DNA from: JANOMH01 sp031422295
GTDB taxonomy: Bacteria > Pseudomonadota > Alphaproteobacteria > Rhodobacterales > Rhodobacteraceae
DNA: 64,000 bases
Assembly: GCA_031422295.1 (NCBI GenBank)
Contig: JANOQM010000095.1
Location: 1 to 64,000, forward strand
Reading direction: 5' to 3'
Position numbers and translations under genes: made by a program. Positions 52,716 through 61,870 of this stretch are shown here, piece by piece (within the stretch, counting starts at the first letter, position 1; each line of letters opens with the position of its first letter). The notes under the pieces were generated by a model. It saw only the letters and a list, made by a program, of their open reading frames with translations, was not told where the DNA came from and did no database searches.

Positions 52716-53702
52716 ATGCGCCGATTATTGAAACTTGCTCTGCAAAAACCCGAGATGGCGGCGACCCTGCTTTTGGTCCTGCTGGTGATCTTTTTTCAAA
52801 TCCGGTCCGACATGGTCTTTCTGACCTATGATAATTTGCGCGGCATGCTGGGCTTTCTGCCCGAAGTCGGCCTTGTCGCGGTCGGCGTCACCCTGCTGAT
52901 GATCTGTGGCGAATTTGACTTGTCGGTCGGCTCGGTGTTCGCACTGATGCCGATGACCATGGCGGTGATGATGACCATGGGATGGGGGTTCTGGCCTGCG
53001 ACCGGGCTGGGCCTGCTGGTCTGCGCCTTTGTCGGCTTTCTGAATGGCTGGATCACGATAAAATTCGCCATCCCGTCCTTCATTACCACGCTTGGCATGC
53101 TGTTCATGGCCCGCTCGATGACCGTGGTCATCTCGGGCGGCTTTCCGCCCCGGCTGAACATGGACAATATCCCGGAACATCTTTTCGTCAGTTATGTTGG
53201 CCCCGGCGATCTGTTCCGGGCGTCGTTTGTCTGGTTTGTGGTTATTTCGATCCTGATCAGCCTGCTGTTGTCAAAAACCAATTTCGGCAACTGGGTCCGT
53301 GCCACGGGCGGCTATCTGCCCGCAGCCGAGGCTTTGGGGATTCCGGCCAACAAGGTCAAGATCGCCTGCTTCATGATCTGCTCGGTTCTGTCCGGACTGG
53401 CCGGGCTGATGCAGGTGTTGCGGCTCGGCTCTCCGCTGCCCTCAATCGGCGAGGGGCTGGAACTGCAGGCCGTCGCGGCGGCGGTGATCGGCGGCACCGC
53501 ATTAGCGGGCGGCATCGGGTCAATCATTGGCGGAATCATCGGTGCGGTCCTGATCCGGGTGATTGATAATGGCATGGTGATGAGCCAGGTTGACAGCAAC
53601 TGGTTCAAATTCGCCGTGGGGGCGCTGACCATTCTGGCCGTCGTCGGCAATTCATGGCTGCGCAAACGTGGCCGCGCGATGAAGGTGGAGACAGAACGAT
53701 GA
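52716..53702 (+). CDS. sugar ABC transporter permease (RbsC/XylH type)
   Basis: 328 aa from the ATG at 52716 (AAGGA upstream), with about nine hydrophobic helices. Family blocks are GEFDLSVGSVFALMPMTM, FAIPSFITTLGMLFMARSM and AAAVIGGTALAGGIGSIIGG. A single permease gene implies a homodimer, as in ribose-type importers. The stop overlaps the ATPase start (ATGA). Confidence 0.93.
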   Translation: MRRLLKLALQKPEMAATLLLVLLVIFFQIRSDMVFLTYDNLRGMLGFLPEVGLVAVGVTLLMICGEFDLSVGSVFALMPMTMAVMMTMGWGFWPATGLGLLVCAFVGFLNGWITIKFAIPSFITTLGMLFMARSMTVVISGGFPPRLNMDNIPEHLFVSYVGPGDLFRASFVWFVVISILISLLLSKTNFGNWVRATGGYLPAAEALGIPANKVKIACFMICSVLSGLAGLMQVLRLGSPLPSIGEGLELQAVAAAVIGGTALAGGIGSIIGGIIGAVLIRVIDNGMVMSQVDSNWFKFAVGALTILAVVGNSWLRKRGRAMKVETER

Positions 53703-54436
53703 CCGCTGTGACCCCGATCATATCCGTCCGCAATCTGCACAAATGGTATTCCGGGGTGCATGCGCTGAAAGGCGTGTCGCTGGATGTGATGCCCGGTCAG
53801 GCATTGGGCCTGGTTGGCGACAATGGTGCCGGTAAATCGACCCTGATCAATATCCTGTCCGGCCTGCACCAGCAGGATGAGGGCGAGATTCTGGTCGAGG
53901 GTCAACCGACCGATATCCGCAACCCCAAGGATGCAATGCGGCTGGGGATCGAAACGATCTATCAATACAATTCCATGGTCCCGATCATGTCGATCTCGCG
54001 CAATATGTTCATCGGACGCGAGCCGCTGAAATGGGCGATTGGCGGCTTTGGTATTCTGGACGAACGCAAAATGCGGGCGGAATCTGTGGCGGCGATTGCC
54101 AATGTGGATTTGCATCTGCGGTCGCCTGATGCGCTGGTCGGCGAACTCTCGGGCGGTCAGCGGCAAGGCGTGGCGATTGCCCGCGCGATGCATTTCAAAT
54201 CCAAGGTGATGATCCTGGACGAGCCGACCAATCATCTGTCGGTCAAGGAAACCGCCAAGGTAATCGGCTTTGTTCAGGGGTTAAAGGCCCAAGGAGTGAC
54301 CAGCATTTTCATCAGTCACAATATGCAGCATGTGTTCGCCTGCTGTGACCGGGTGGTCGCGATGGCCTTGGGTAATGTAGTGCTGGACAAGCCGGTGTCC
54401 GAGACCTCGATCGACGAAGTACATACGGTGCTTTGA
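53699..54436 (+). CDS. sugar ABC transporter ATP-binding protein (single domain)
   Basis: 245 aa with one ATPase domain rather than the fused double domain of RbsA, as in fructose FrcA-type systems. Walker A is GDNGAGKSTLINILSG, signature LSGGQRQGVAIARAM, and Walker B MILDEPTNHLSVKE. It overlaps the permease gene by 4 nt, and the next gene starts right after its stop. Confidence 0.93.
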   Translation: MTAVTPIISVRNLHKWYSGVHALKGVSLDVMPGQALGLVGDNGAGKSTLINILSGLHQQDEGEILVEGQPTDIRNPKDAMRLGIETIYQYNSMVPIMSISRNMFIGREPLKWAIGGFGILDERKMRAESVAAIANVDLHLRSPDALVGELSGGQRQGVAIARAMHFKSKVMILDEPTNHLSVKETAKVIGFVQGLKAQGVTSIFISHNMQHVFACCDRVVAMALGNVVLDKPVSETSIDEVHTVL

Positions 54437-55150
54437 ATGACCCAACTGGCCGGAAAACATGCGCTGATCACCGGCGGGCTGGGCTGTATCGGGCAGGCGA
54501 TGGCGCAGGCGTTTGTCGCGGCGGGGGCGCGTGTCACGGTTCTGGACCGCCCCGGTCTTGACCTGCCTCGCCCCGACGGCCCCGGTTGGTTGGGCATTGA
54601 TCTGAACGATCTGGCGGCAATTCAAGGGCAAGTGGCGGCGGCTGGTCCGTTCGATATTCTGGTGAACAATGCCGCCCTGATCATCAATCGTCCGTTTGAG
54701 GAGTTCAGTCTGGAGGACTACGAAGACCAGTTGCGGGTCAATTCATCGGCAGTGTTCGCGCTGGTCCGGGCCTGTGCGCCGGGGATGAAGGCCAAGGGCT
54801 GGGGGCGGGTGATCAACCTGACCTCGCTGGCGCTGAACGGCCAGTGGGACGGGTATGTGCCCTATCTGGCCTCAAAAGGCGCGGTTCTGGGTCTGACCAA
54901 ATCGCTGGCGCGCGAATTGGGCGCACATGGCATCACCGTCAACGCGATTGCGCCGGGCGCGGTGGTATCTGACGCCGAAAACCGGGTGTTTGCCGAACGG
55001 CTGGAACATTACGCCGCCTGGGTGATCGAGCGACAATCGATCAAATCCCGGATTCAACCTGCCGATGTGGCCCATTTGGCAGTGTTTCTGGCATCCGACG
55101 CGGCACGGATGATTTCGGGCCAGAACATCGGCGTGGATGGCGGCTGGTAG
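54437..55150 (+). CDS. short-chain dehydrogenase/reductase
   Basis: 237 aa classical SDR. Cofactor loop TGGLGCIGQAMAQAF, NNAA motif (ILVNNAALIIN), catalytic Ser in LTSLALNG, and Tyr/Lys in YVPYLASKGAV. The acidic residue after beta-2 (VLDRPG) suggests NAD+ preference. Placement suggests oxidation of a hydroxyl group of the imported compound or of the enolase product. Begins directly after the ATPase stop codon. Confidence 0.9.
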   Translation: MTQLAGKHALITGGLGCIGQAMAQAFVAAGARVTVLDRPGLDLPRPDGPGWLGIDLNDLAAIQGQVAAAGPFDILVNNAALIINRPFEEFSLEDYEDQLRVNSSAVFALVRACAPGMKAKGWGRVINLTSLALNGQWDGYVPYLASKGAVLGLTKSLARELGAHGITVNAIAPGAVVSDAENRVFAERLEHYAAWVIERQSIKSRIQPADVAHLAVFLASDAARMISGQNIGVDGGW

Positions 55151-55195
55151 ATGGCGGCGCTTCACGCGGTTGATAACAATTATAAAGGTGCGACC

Positions 55196-56296
55196 ATGGA
55201 CATGACCCCGATCCCGGTGGATCAGCGCGACTACAGCCTGACTGGCCATGACGGACAGCGTGCCGTTGAAATTGGTCTGGCGTCGGCAGAGTGGTATCAT
55301 TCGGATGTGCCGCGCAAGCTGATGAAAGAGTTGATGCAGCGCAGCGATGGCCCTGCCCTGCGCGACACCGCCCTGTGGTTTGCGCTGCTGGCAGGGACGG
55401 CGGCGGGCGGTATCTGGTTTTGGGGCAGTTGGGCCTGTGTCCCGTTCTTTTTCGTCTACGGCGTGCTGTATGGATCGTCCTGTGACAGCCGCTGGCACGA
55501 ATGCGGCCATGGTACGGCGTTTCGCACCCAATGGATGAACGATGTCATCTATCAGATCGCCAGCTTTATGGTGATGCGTAACCCGGTCACTTGGCGGTGG
55601 AGCCATGCGCGCCACCATACCGACACCTACATCGTTGGCCGCGATGCCGAGATTGCCTGGATGCGGCCACCGAAACTGGTGCGGCTGGTATTGGCGTTCT
55701 TCGATGTGTTGGGCACGATTGAGTCGCTGAAAATCCTGGTCCGCAATGCAGCGGGCAATATGTCGGCGGACGAGAAAAATTTCATCCCGCCCGCCGATTG
55801 GCCGAAAGCGGTCTTTGCCGCGCGAGTCCATATGGCGATCTATGCGGCGGTGATCATTGCGGCCGTGGCGCTGGGGTCAGTCCTGCCGCTGATGCTGATC
55901 GGTCTGCCGCGGATTTATGGCAGCTGGCATATGGTGATGTGTGGGCATCTGCAACACGCGGGGCTGGCCGAGAATGTGCTGGATCACCGGCTGAACAGCC
56001 GCACGGTGTATATGAACCCGGTCAGCCGCTATCTGTATTGGAACATGAACTACCATATCGAACATCACATGTTCCCAATGGTGCCTTATCACGCCCTGCC
56101 CCGGTTGCATGCGCTGATCAAGGGGGATCTGCCGCCGCCCAATACCTCGATCTTTGACGCCTATGTCGAGGTTTACCGGTCGGTACGGCAGCAGCGCAGC
56201 AATCCCGCCCATTATTTCCGCAAAACCCTGCCAGCCACCGCCCGGCCCTATCGTGACGAGTTTCACAATCTGGACATTGGCCACGCGGCGGAATGA
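55196..56296 (+). CDS. MocD-like membrane di-iron hydroxylase (fatty-acid-desaturase superfamily)
   Basis: About 366 aa. Three histidine boxes typical of membrane di-iron enzymes are present: HECGH, HARHH and HIEHH, with hydrophobic helices before box 1 and between boxes 2 and 3. Automated naming would be fatty acid desaturase. Together with the MocE-like ferredoxin encoded next, it resembles MocD-MocE of rhizobial rhizopine (3-O-methyl-scyllo-inosamine) catabolism, where such a pair is thought to remove a methyl group oxidatively. ATG 55196 (AAAGGTG upstream) is preferred over 55151. The natural substrate here is unknown. Confidence 0.8.
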   Translation: MDMTPIPVDQRDYSLTGHDGQRAVEIGLASAEWYHSDVPRKLMKELMQRSDGPALRDTALWFALLAGTAAGGIWFWGSWACVPFFFVYGVLYGSSCDSRWHECGHGTAFRTQWMNDVIYQIASFMVMRNPVTWRWSHARHHTDTYIVGRDAEIAWMRPPKLVRLVLAFFDVLGTIESLKILVRNAAGNMSADEKNFIPPADWPKAVFAARVHMAIYAAVIIAAVALGSVLPLMLIGLPRIYGSWHMVMCGHLQHAGLAENVLDHRLNSRTVYMNPVSRYLYWNMNYHIEHHMFPMVPYHALPRLHALIKGDLPPPNTSIFDAYVEVYRSVRQQRSNPAHYFRKTLPATARPYRDEFHNLDIGHAAE

Positions 56297-56318
56297 CCCT
56301 AAAACCCCAAGGATCAAG

Positions 56319-56633
56319 ATGACCGACTGGATTGATGTATGCGCGATCGAGGATATCGACCGCGAAGATGTGATGCGCTTTGACGCGGGCGGGCAGACCT
56401 ATGCGATTTACCGCGCCACCGATGGCAGTTTTTACGCGACGGATGGGATGTGCACCCATGAAGGCGTGCATTTGTCAGAGGGGCTGGTGATGGATGACAC
56501 CATCGAATGCCCCAAACACAACGGAAGGTTCAATTTTCGCACCGGCGCGGCCATCCGCACCCCCGCCTGTATCAACTTGCGCTGTCATGCGGTGCGGGTG
56601 ACTGCGGGGCGTGTCGCGTTGGCGGTTGAATGA
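56319..56633 (+). CDS. MocE-like Rieske [2Fe-2S] ferredoxin
   Basis: 104 aa. The Rieske motif is seen as CTHEGVHLSEG (Cys, His) followed by CPKHNGRFNF (Cys, His), with 17 residues between the two pairs. It should pass electrons to the di-iron enzyme encoded 22 bp upstream. No matching ferredoxin reductase (MocF-like) is in the operon, so a general reductase may serve. Confidence 0.92.
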   Translation: MTDWIDVCAIEDIDREDVMRFDAGGQTYAIYRATDGSFYATDGMCTHEGVHLSEGLVMDDTIECPKHNGRFNFRTGAAIRTPACINLRCHAVRVTAGRVALAVE

Positions 56634-56644
56634 AGGAAAGCTGA

Positions 56645-57445
56645 ATGACACGCAAAAAGCCCACCATCGCTGACTTGCGCGCACTGAAAGGCACACGGCA
56701 GTTGACCATGCTGCGGGTGATGACACTGGACGAGGCCGCAGCGGCGGAAACCGCAGGCATCGACATCGTGTCGGTGCCGCCTGAACTGGTCAGTCACCCG
56801 CAGTATCGCGATGTGGCCCCAAGCCTGTTCTCGATGACCGGCAAAACCCATCTGGAGGCTGGCACCCGCGATGATTTCCACCGCTTTGCCTGCACGATGA
56901 TGCTGGCGGGGGCTGACGCGATTTATTGCAGCGGCGGCTTGGGCACGGTTCGGGCACTGGCGGATGAACATATTCCGGTTGTGGGCCATGTCGGCCTTGT
57001 GCCGTCACGCGCGACGTGGACGGGTGGCTTTCGCGCCGTGGCCAAAACCGCCGATGCGGCGATGGCGCTGCTGGCCGAGGTTCGGGCCTACGAGGCCGCC
57101 GGAGCCTTTGCGCTGGAGGTTGAAGTGGTGCCGGATGCTGTCGCCACGGCGATCAGCCAACGGGTCGGGATTTTACTCTGGTCGATGGGCGCCGGTGCGG
57201 GCTGCGATGCGCAGTATCTGTTTGCCGAAGACATCCTGGGGCAAAATCGGGGCCACATGCCGCGCCATTCCAAGGTTTACCGCGATTTTGCCGCCGAATA
57301 TGACCGGCTGCAGGCCGAACGGATCGCCGCGTTCCGCGAATATGTGGCGGATGTCGGGGATGGAACCTATCCGCAAGACAGCCATCTGGTCAAAATGGCC
57401 GATGCCGAACTGGTACGGTTTCAAACGCTGCTTGCTGAAAGCTGA
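56645..57445 (+). CDS. PanB-like (ketopantoate hydroxymethyltransferase family) protein lacking metal ligands
   Basis: 266 aa, alignable to PanB over its whole length: TIADLRALKG at the start, GHVGLVPSRATWTGGFRAV (PanB GHLGLTPQ...GGYK), EAAGAFALEVEVVP (PanB LECVP, catalytic Glu kept as E160), and ILGQNRGHMPRHSKVY at the end. However, the three PanB metal ligands are gone: VGDSLG reads VSVPPE, ADLPF reads SMTGK, and KIEGG reads YCSGG. It is therefore unlikely to be the pantothenate enzyme. A different aldol or retro-aldol reaction, perhaps on the product of the pathway, is possible. Last gene of the plus-strand operon. Confidence 0.8.
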   Translation: MTRKKPTIADLRALKGTRQLTMLRVMTLDEAAAAETAGIDIVSVPPELVSHPQYRDVAPSLFSMTGKTHLEAGTRDDFHRFACTMMLAGADAIYCSGGLGTVRALADEHIPVVGHVGLVPSRATWTGGFRAVAKTADAAMALLAEVRAYEAAGAFALEVEVVPDAVATAISQRVGILLWSMGAGAGCDAQYLFAEDILGQNRGHMPRHSKVYRDFAAEYDRLQAERIAAFREYVADVGDGTYPQDSHLVKMADAELVRFQTLLAES

Positions 57446-57696
57446 GCGCAGCGAACCCAGGACACGAACGGCATCGGCGTCGAAAGTAAATGACTGAAAC
57501 CAAATGTGCCCGATCAACCCGACCAACCCGACCAACATTTCCCGCGCCAGACGTTTTCCGACTGTACAGTCCCTACGACCGCCAGTTGGTTAGCCGGAAT
57601 GGATAACGCGGCCATATTGCCCGGGTTGCTTAAACAGGCTCCCGATGACCAATGAGTCTGCCGACAACACAGATAGCCCTGCGCGGGCCCCGTCGC
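57446..57696. other. intergenic region between two convergent operons
   Basis: 250 bp without a supported gene. It contains a short direct repeat of the 9-mer AACCCGACC (57517-57534) and no clear terminator hairpin for either operon. Confidence 0.5.
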
Positions 57697-58797
57697 TCAG
57701 ATCACCAGCACCGGCGCGCCCAATGCCGCCATGATCGGGGTTACGCCCAGACCCGGCGCATCCGACGCCCGCATCGTGCCGTTGATCCGCTTGGGCGCGC
57801 CGGTCGCGATATCCTTGGTGCCGTAGGAATTGAAATCGGTGGCGGAAAAGCTGAATTCCGCAGGCGTCGATTGTGCCAGATGGGCAATCGTCGCGGTGAC
57901 AATATCGCCGCCCCAGGTGTCCTCGATGGTCATCGGAATCCCTGCCTCGATGCACAGATCACGCATCAGCCGCGCCTTGGTCAACCCGCCCACTTTGGAG
58001 ATTTTCAGGTTGATCACATCCATCGCGCCCTCGGCAATGCCGCGTGTCAGACTGTCAACCCCGCCGATGACTTCATCCAGCACAAAGGGCAAGGAGGTCC
58101 GGCGGCGGGTCACAAGGCATTCCTCATAGGTCGGGCACGGCTGTTCAATATAGACATCGACATCGCGCACGGCATTCACCACGCGGGCGGCCTCGTGCAT
58201 GGTCCAGCCGGTATTGGCATCGGCCACCAGCACATCGCCCGGTTGCATCACCTCGGCACACAGGCGGATGCGGGCAATGTCGCTGTCGGCATCAGCGCCA
58301 ACTTTCAGTTGGAATTTGGTATAGCCCTCGGCCCGGTAGCCCGCCACATTGGCCGCCATCGCCGCCGGTGCGATCTGCGAAATCGCCCGGTATAATTTGA
58401 TATCATCCTGCGCCTTGCCGCCCAACAGCTGATAGCAGGGCAGACCCGTCGCCTTGCCCAGAATATCCCAGCAGGCCACATCGATGGCCGCTTTGATATA
58501 AGGATGGCCGCGCAGCACCGCGTCCATGTGCCGGTTCAGCGTGCCCAGATCGCGCGGGTCCAGCCCGATCACCTTGGGGCCGATCTCGGCCAGCCCGGAC
58601 CGCACACCCAAGGCATAAGATGGCAGATAGGCCGACCCCAGCGGGCAACATTCGCCCCAGCCGGTGATCCCGGCATCGGTCTGCACTTCGACAACCGTGG
58701 CATCGAACACATCGACAAAATTGCCGTTGGACCAGCTATAGCGGCCTTCCTTTAACGGCAGATCAACCTGATAGACCCGGATGGCGGTGATTTTCAT
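57697..58797 (-). CDS. cis-3-hydroxy-L-proline dehydratase-like enolase-superfamily enzyme
   Basis: 366 aa of the muconate lactonizing subgroup. Barrel residues: K165 (FQLKVG), D193 (ADANTGW), E218 (YIEQPC), D241 (LDEVIG) and K265 (NLKISKVGG), the arrangement of catalytic lysines facing each other across the site. Blocks such as YLPSYALGVRSGLAE, HPYIKAAIDVACWDILGKA and IEDTWGGDIV match what I know of cis-3-hydroxyproline dehydratases and, less closely, of hydroxyproline-betaine epimerase HpbD. The neighbouring amino-acid importer agrees with a proline-like substrate. No pyrroline-2-carboxylate reductase is nearby, so the full route is open. Confidence 0.75.
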   Translation of the reverse strand: MKITAIRVYQVDLPLKEGRYSWSNGNFVDVFDATVVEVQTDAGITGWGECCPLGSAYLPSYALGVRSGLAEIGPKVIGLDPRDLGTLNRHMDAVLRGHPYIKAAIDVACWDILGKATGLPCYQLLGGKAQDDIKLYRAISQIAPAAMAANVAGYRAEGYTKFQLKVGADADSDIARIRLCAEVMQPGDVLVADANTGWTMHEAARVVNAVRDVDVYIEQPCPTYEECLVTRRRTSLPFVLDEVIGGVDSLTRGIAEGAMDVINLKISKVGGLTKARLMRDLCIEAGIPMTIEDTWGGDIVTATIAHLAQSTPAEFSFSATDFNSYGTKDIATGAPKRINGTMRASDAPGLGVTPIMAALGAPVLVI

Positions 58798-58829
58798 GGG
58801 CGTCTTTCTTTTATTAGGCGTGCAGGGGT

Positions 58830-59738
58830 TCAGGCGGCGATCCGGGCAAAGTCGGGCAGCACCGGACGGGTGGCAATGGCGGCGCGGATCACCGCCTCGA
58901 CTTCGGCCCGGCGGGCCCCGTTCAGCGGCTGGCGCGGTCCGCGCACCCGGTCATTGGTGCCAATCGCCAAGACCTCGGCCAATTTGATGTTCTGGACCAG
59001 ATAGGTCGATACATCCAGATCAAGCAGCGGGCGGAACCAGCGATAGATCGCCAGCGCTTCGGCCTGCCGGCCCCCCTGCATCAGCCGCCAGATCGCCACG
59101 GTTTCGGCCGGAAATGCCACGACAAGGCCCGCTACCCAACCCACCGCCCCCACGGCCAGCGCCTCGAATGCCAGATTGTCGACGCCGGTAAACACATCAA
59201 ACCGATTGCCCAGCCGGTTAAAAATCTCGGTCGTGCGGCGAATATCGTCCGAACTTTCCTTGATCGCGACAAAGCGGGCGTCATCGGCAAGCCGCTCCAT
59301 AATCTCGGGCGTCACATCGACGCGGTACGCGACGCGGTTGGAATAGATCATCACCGGCAGGTCACCGGCGGCGGTAATGTCGCGCAGGTTGGCTTCGGTT
59401 TCGGCCGGGTTGGAATGATAGACCGGGCTGGGCACCACCATCAGGCCGGACGCGCCCGCCTTGGCCGCCTTGCGGGCCATGTCGCAGGCGGCCCAGGTTG
59501 ATGCTTCGAATATCGTCATCAAGACCGGACGCCCGGCTGCAGCGGCCTGCGCGGTTTTCAGGACCGCGATGCGTTCTTCCTGACTTAACATCGGGCCTTC
59601 GCCCAGTGACCCCGCCACGATCAGCCCATCGCAACCTGCCGCGATTTGCAGGTCAAAACAGCGCGCCATTTCGGCATGATCCAGCGCCCCCTCTGGGGTA
59701 AACTTGGTCGTGACGGCGGGCATAACACCTTTCCACAT
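58830..59738 (-). CDS. DapA/NanA-family lyase or deaminase
   Basis: 302 aa class I aldolase-fold enzyme. The Schiff-base lysine is in FVAIKESSDD and the active-site tyrosine in PVMIYSNRV. The substrate loop reads GSLGEGP instead of the DapA GTTGE, so it is not lysine-pathway DapA. Family members next to hydroxyproline genes act as pyrroline-4-hydroxy-2-carboxylate deaminase; others cleave keto-deoxy sugars. Context favours the former type but does not prove it. Thirty base pairs upstream of the enolase-superfamily gene on the same strand. Confidence 0.82.
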   Translation of the reverse strand: MWKGVMPAVTTKFTPEGALDHAEMARCFDLQIAAGCDGLIVAGSLGEGPMLSQEERIAVLKTAQAAAAGRPVLMTIFEASTWAACDMARKAAKAGASGLMVVPSPVYHSNPAETEANLRDITAAGDLPVMIYSNRVAYRVDVTPEIMERLADDARFVAIKESSDDIRRTTEIFNRLGNRFDVFTGVDNLAFEALAVGAVGWVAGLVVAFPAETVAIWRLMQGGRQAEALAIYRWFRPLLDLDVSTYLVQNIKLAEVLAIGTNDRVRGPRQPLNGARRAEVEAVIRAAIATRPVLPDFARIAA

Positions 59739-59762
59739 TGGTTTTCTCCTTTATCAGTGAAT

Positions 59763-60485
59763 TCAGCGGGTTGTGTTGAGGAATGCGGCGGTCTCGGCCC
59801 GTTCCGGGGCATCGAAAATTTGCGCGGGACTACCGATTTCGTGGATCAGACCATCCTTGAAAAACGCGATGCGGTCAGATACCTCGCGGGCAAAGCGCAT
59901 CTCGTGGGTGACGCAGATCATGGTCATGCCTTCGGCGGCCAGCATGTGCAGGGTGTCCAGCACTTCGCCCACCAGTTGCGGGTCCAGCGCCGAGGTGACC
60001 TCGTCAAACAGCATGTATTTGGGTGACATCGCCAACGCGCGGGCAATCGCCATACGCTGCTGCTGACCGCCCGACAGGCGCGATGGATAGACCTTCAGCT
60101 TGTCTGCCAGCCCGACATGGGTCAGTTGCCGCACGGCGATATCTTCCGCCTCAGCCCGGCCCAATCCCAACACTTTGCGCGGGGCCAAAGTGACATTTTC
60201 CAGCACAGTCAGATGCGGAAACGCATTCCACTGCTGAAACACGATGCCGATCTTGCGGCGCAGCAGGTTCAGATCGGTCGCGCGGGCGTGCACCTCGGTC
60301 CCGTCAATCGCGATCCGGCCCTGATCGATCGGTTCCAGCCCGTTGATGCAGGTCAACAACGTCGATTTACCCGACCCCGAGCCGCCAATGACCGACACAA
60401 CCTCGCCCACATTGACGGTCAGGTCGATCCCCTTGAGCACCTTGAGCGCCCCAAAGGATTTGTGCAGGTTTTCAACCTGGATCAT
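59763..60485 (-). CDS. polar amino-acid ABC transporter ATP-binding protein
   Basis: 240 aa. Walker A IGGSGSGKSTLLTCING, signature LSGGQQQRMAIARALAM, Walker B YMLFDEVTSALDP, and the family's VFQQWNAFPHLTVLENV. This is the HisP/GlnQ type. ATG at 60485; the gene overlaps the upstream permease by 14 nt, so expression is coupled. Confidence 0.94.
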   Translation of the reverse strand: MIQVENLHKSFGALKVLKGIDLTVNVGEVVSVIGGSGSGKSTLLTCINGLEPIDQGRIAIDGTEVHARATDLNLLRRKIGIVFQQWNAFPHLTVLENVTLAPRKVLGLGRAEAEDIAVRQLTHVGLADKLKVYPSRLSGGQQQRMAIARALAMSPKYMLFDEVTSALDPQLVGEVLDTLHMLAAEGMTMICVTHEMRFAREVSDRIAFFKDGLIHEIGSPAQIFDAPERAETAAFLNTTR

Positions 60486-61131
60486 TTTCACGCCACCGTT
60501 TCTCAAGCTGGCCGCCAAGGCGGGCAATCGGAAAACTCATCAGAAAGTAAATCGCGCCAACCACTATCAGAATGAAAAGCGGCTCTTGCAGGCGGGTGAC
60601 AAGGATCTGCGACGACCGCAGCAATTCGATCAACCCGATCCACAACACCAGTGCCGAATCCTTCATCACACCCAGTGTCAGGCCGATCCAGCTGGGCAAT
60701 GCCACGCGCAGCGCCATCGGAAACACCACATGGGTCATGTCCTGACCCCATGTCAGTCCCAGCGACCGGGCCGCCCTGCGGGTGACGACAGGAACCGAGT
60801 CGATCCCGCCGCGCACGATTTCGGAGCAATAGGACGAGGTGTACAAGGACAAGACCACGCAGGCGACCACAAAGGGCGACCAGCCCAGCCCCGCGATTGA
60901 CTGGAACGCATTTGCCAGAACTAGCTGGATCAACAACGGAACCGACCGGAAAATATCCAGAACGAACGTCATCGGCGCCGCGGTCCATGCGTTCAGCAAG
61001 GTGCGCAAGGTGCCAAACACCACGCCAAGGACTGTGCCAAACAGCACCGACACGAGCGTCACCGCCAGCGTCACGCCTGCGCCCTTGGCCAGAAACGCCA
61101 GATCGGACAGGGTCAGGGCGGTTTCAAACAT
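60472..61131 (-). CDS. polar amino-acid ABC transporter permease 2
   Basis: 219 aa HisMQ-type permease with about five helices. Family core SVLFGTVLGVVFGTLRTL and the EAA-like loop RAARSLGLTWGQDMTHVVFP. Forms a heterodimer with the next permease. Confidence 0.92.
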   Translation of the reverse strand: MFETALTLSDLAFLAKGAGVTLAVTLVSVLFGTVLGVVFGTLRTLLNAWTAAPMTFVLDIFRSVPLLIQLVLANAFQSIAGLGWSPFVVACVVLSLYTSSYCSEIVRGGIDSVPVVTRRAARSLGLTWGQDMTHVVFPMALRVALPSWIGLTLGVMKDSALVLWIGLIELLRSSQILVTRLQEPLFILIVVGAIYFLMSFPIARLGGQLEKRWRENDPG

Positions 61132-61143
61132 CCCCTGCCCCCG

Positions 61144-61809
61144 TCAATATCGAAACAGCCGCCAAGCAATCAGCCGCGCCCCAAGGGACACGGTTTTTGC
61201 AAGGGCGTAATAGATCACGGCGGCGAGGGCGAAAAACTCAAAAGTGCGGAACGTCCGCACATTCAGGTCCTGCGTCACCCCGGCCAGATCGCTGTTCATC
61301 CCGACAACTATTCCCAGTGATGTCATCAAAATCGCCCAGACCATCTGGTTGGTTGCGGGCAAAAACGCGATGCGGAACATCTGCGGCAGGATGATCAGCC
61401 GAAATGCTGTGACCCGGCCCATCCCCAGCGACCGCGCCGCGCGGGTCTGTGTCACCGGAATAGCCCGCAACGCACCGCGAAAGGTTTCGGCGAGGTAGCC
61501 TGCATTGTTAAAGGTGATCCCCGCGAGCAGTGAGACATAAGGGCTAAGGTGGATACCAAAAGCGCCCAGCCCGAAATGCGCCATGTAGATCTGAAACAGT
61601 GCCGGCGTATTGCGGGCCACCTCGACCCAAGTGACGGCAAAGGCCCGGAATATCGGATTGCCCGAACCTTTGGCGACGGCAATCAAAACTGCAAGGCCGA
61701 TCCCGAGCGCCATCGACAACAGCGCCAGTTCCAAAGTCACCAGCGCCCCTGCCAACATGTCGGGCAATGCGCGGAACGCCTGATACCAATGGAAAGTATA
61801 GTTGAACAT
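61144..61809 (-). CDS. polar amino-acid ABC transporter permease 1
   Basis: 221 aa HisMQ-type permease. TLELALLSMALGIGLAVLIA opens the first helices; VARNTPALFQIYMAHFG and the EAA-like TRAARSLGMGRVTAFRLIILP identify the family. Twelve base pairs upstream of permease 2. Confidence 0.92.
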   Translation of the reverse strand: MFNYTFHWYQAFRALPDMLAGALVTLELALLSMALGIGLAVLIAVAKGSGNPIFRAFAVTWVEVARNTPALFQIYMAHFGLGAFGIHLSPYVSLLAGITFNNAGYLAETFRGALRAIPVTQTRAARSLGMGRVTAFRLIILPQMFRIAFLPATNQMVWAILMTSLGIVVGMNSDLAGVTQDLNVRTFRTFEFFALAAVIYYALAKTVSLGARLIAWRLFRY

Positions 61810-61870
61810 CAGTCGATCAGCCCGGCATCAAAGGACAGGCGCGACCGGAACTGGGCCGCGCCCGCCTGGT

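Noticed and set aside
57517..57534. Two tandem 9-mers AACCCGACC considered as an attachment site or iterons
   Set aside because: Too few and too short, no second location found in the window, and no replication or recombination gene nearby.
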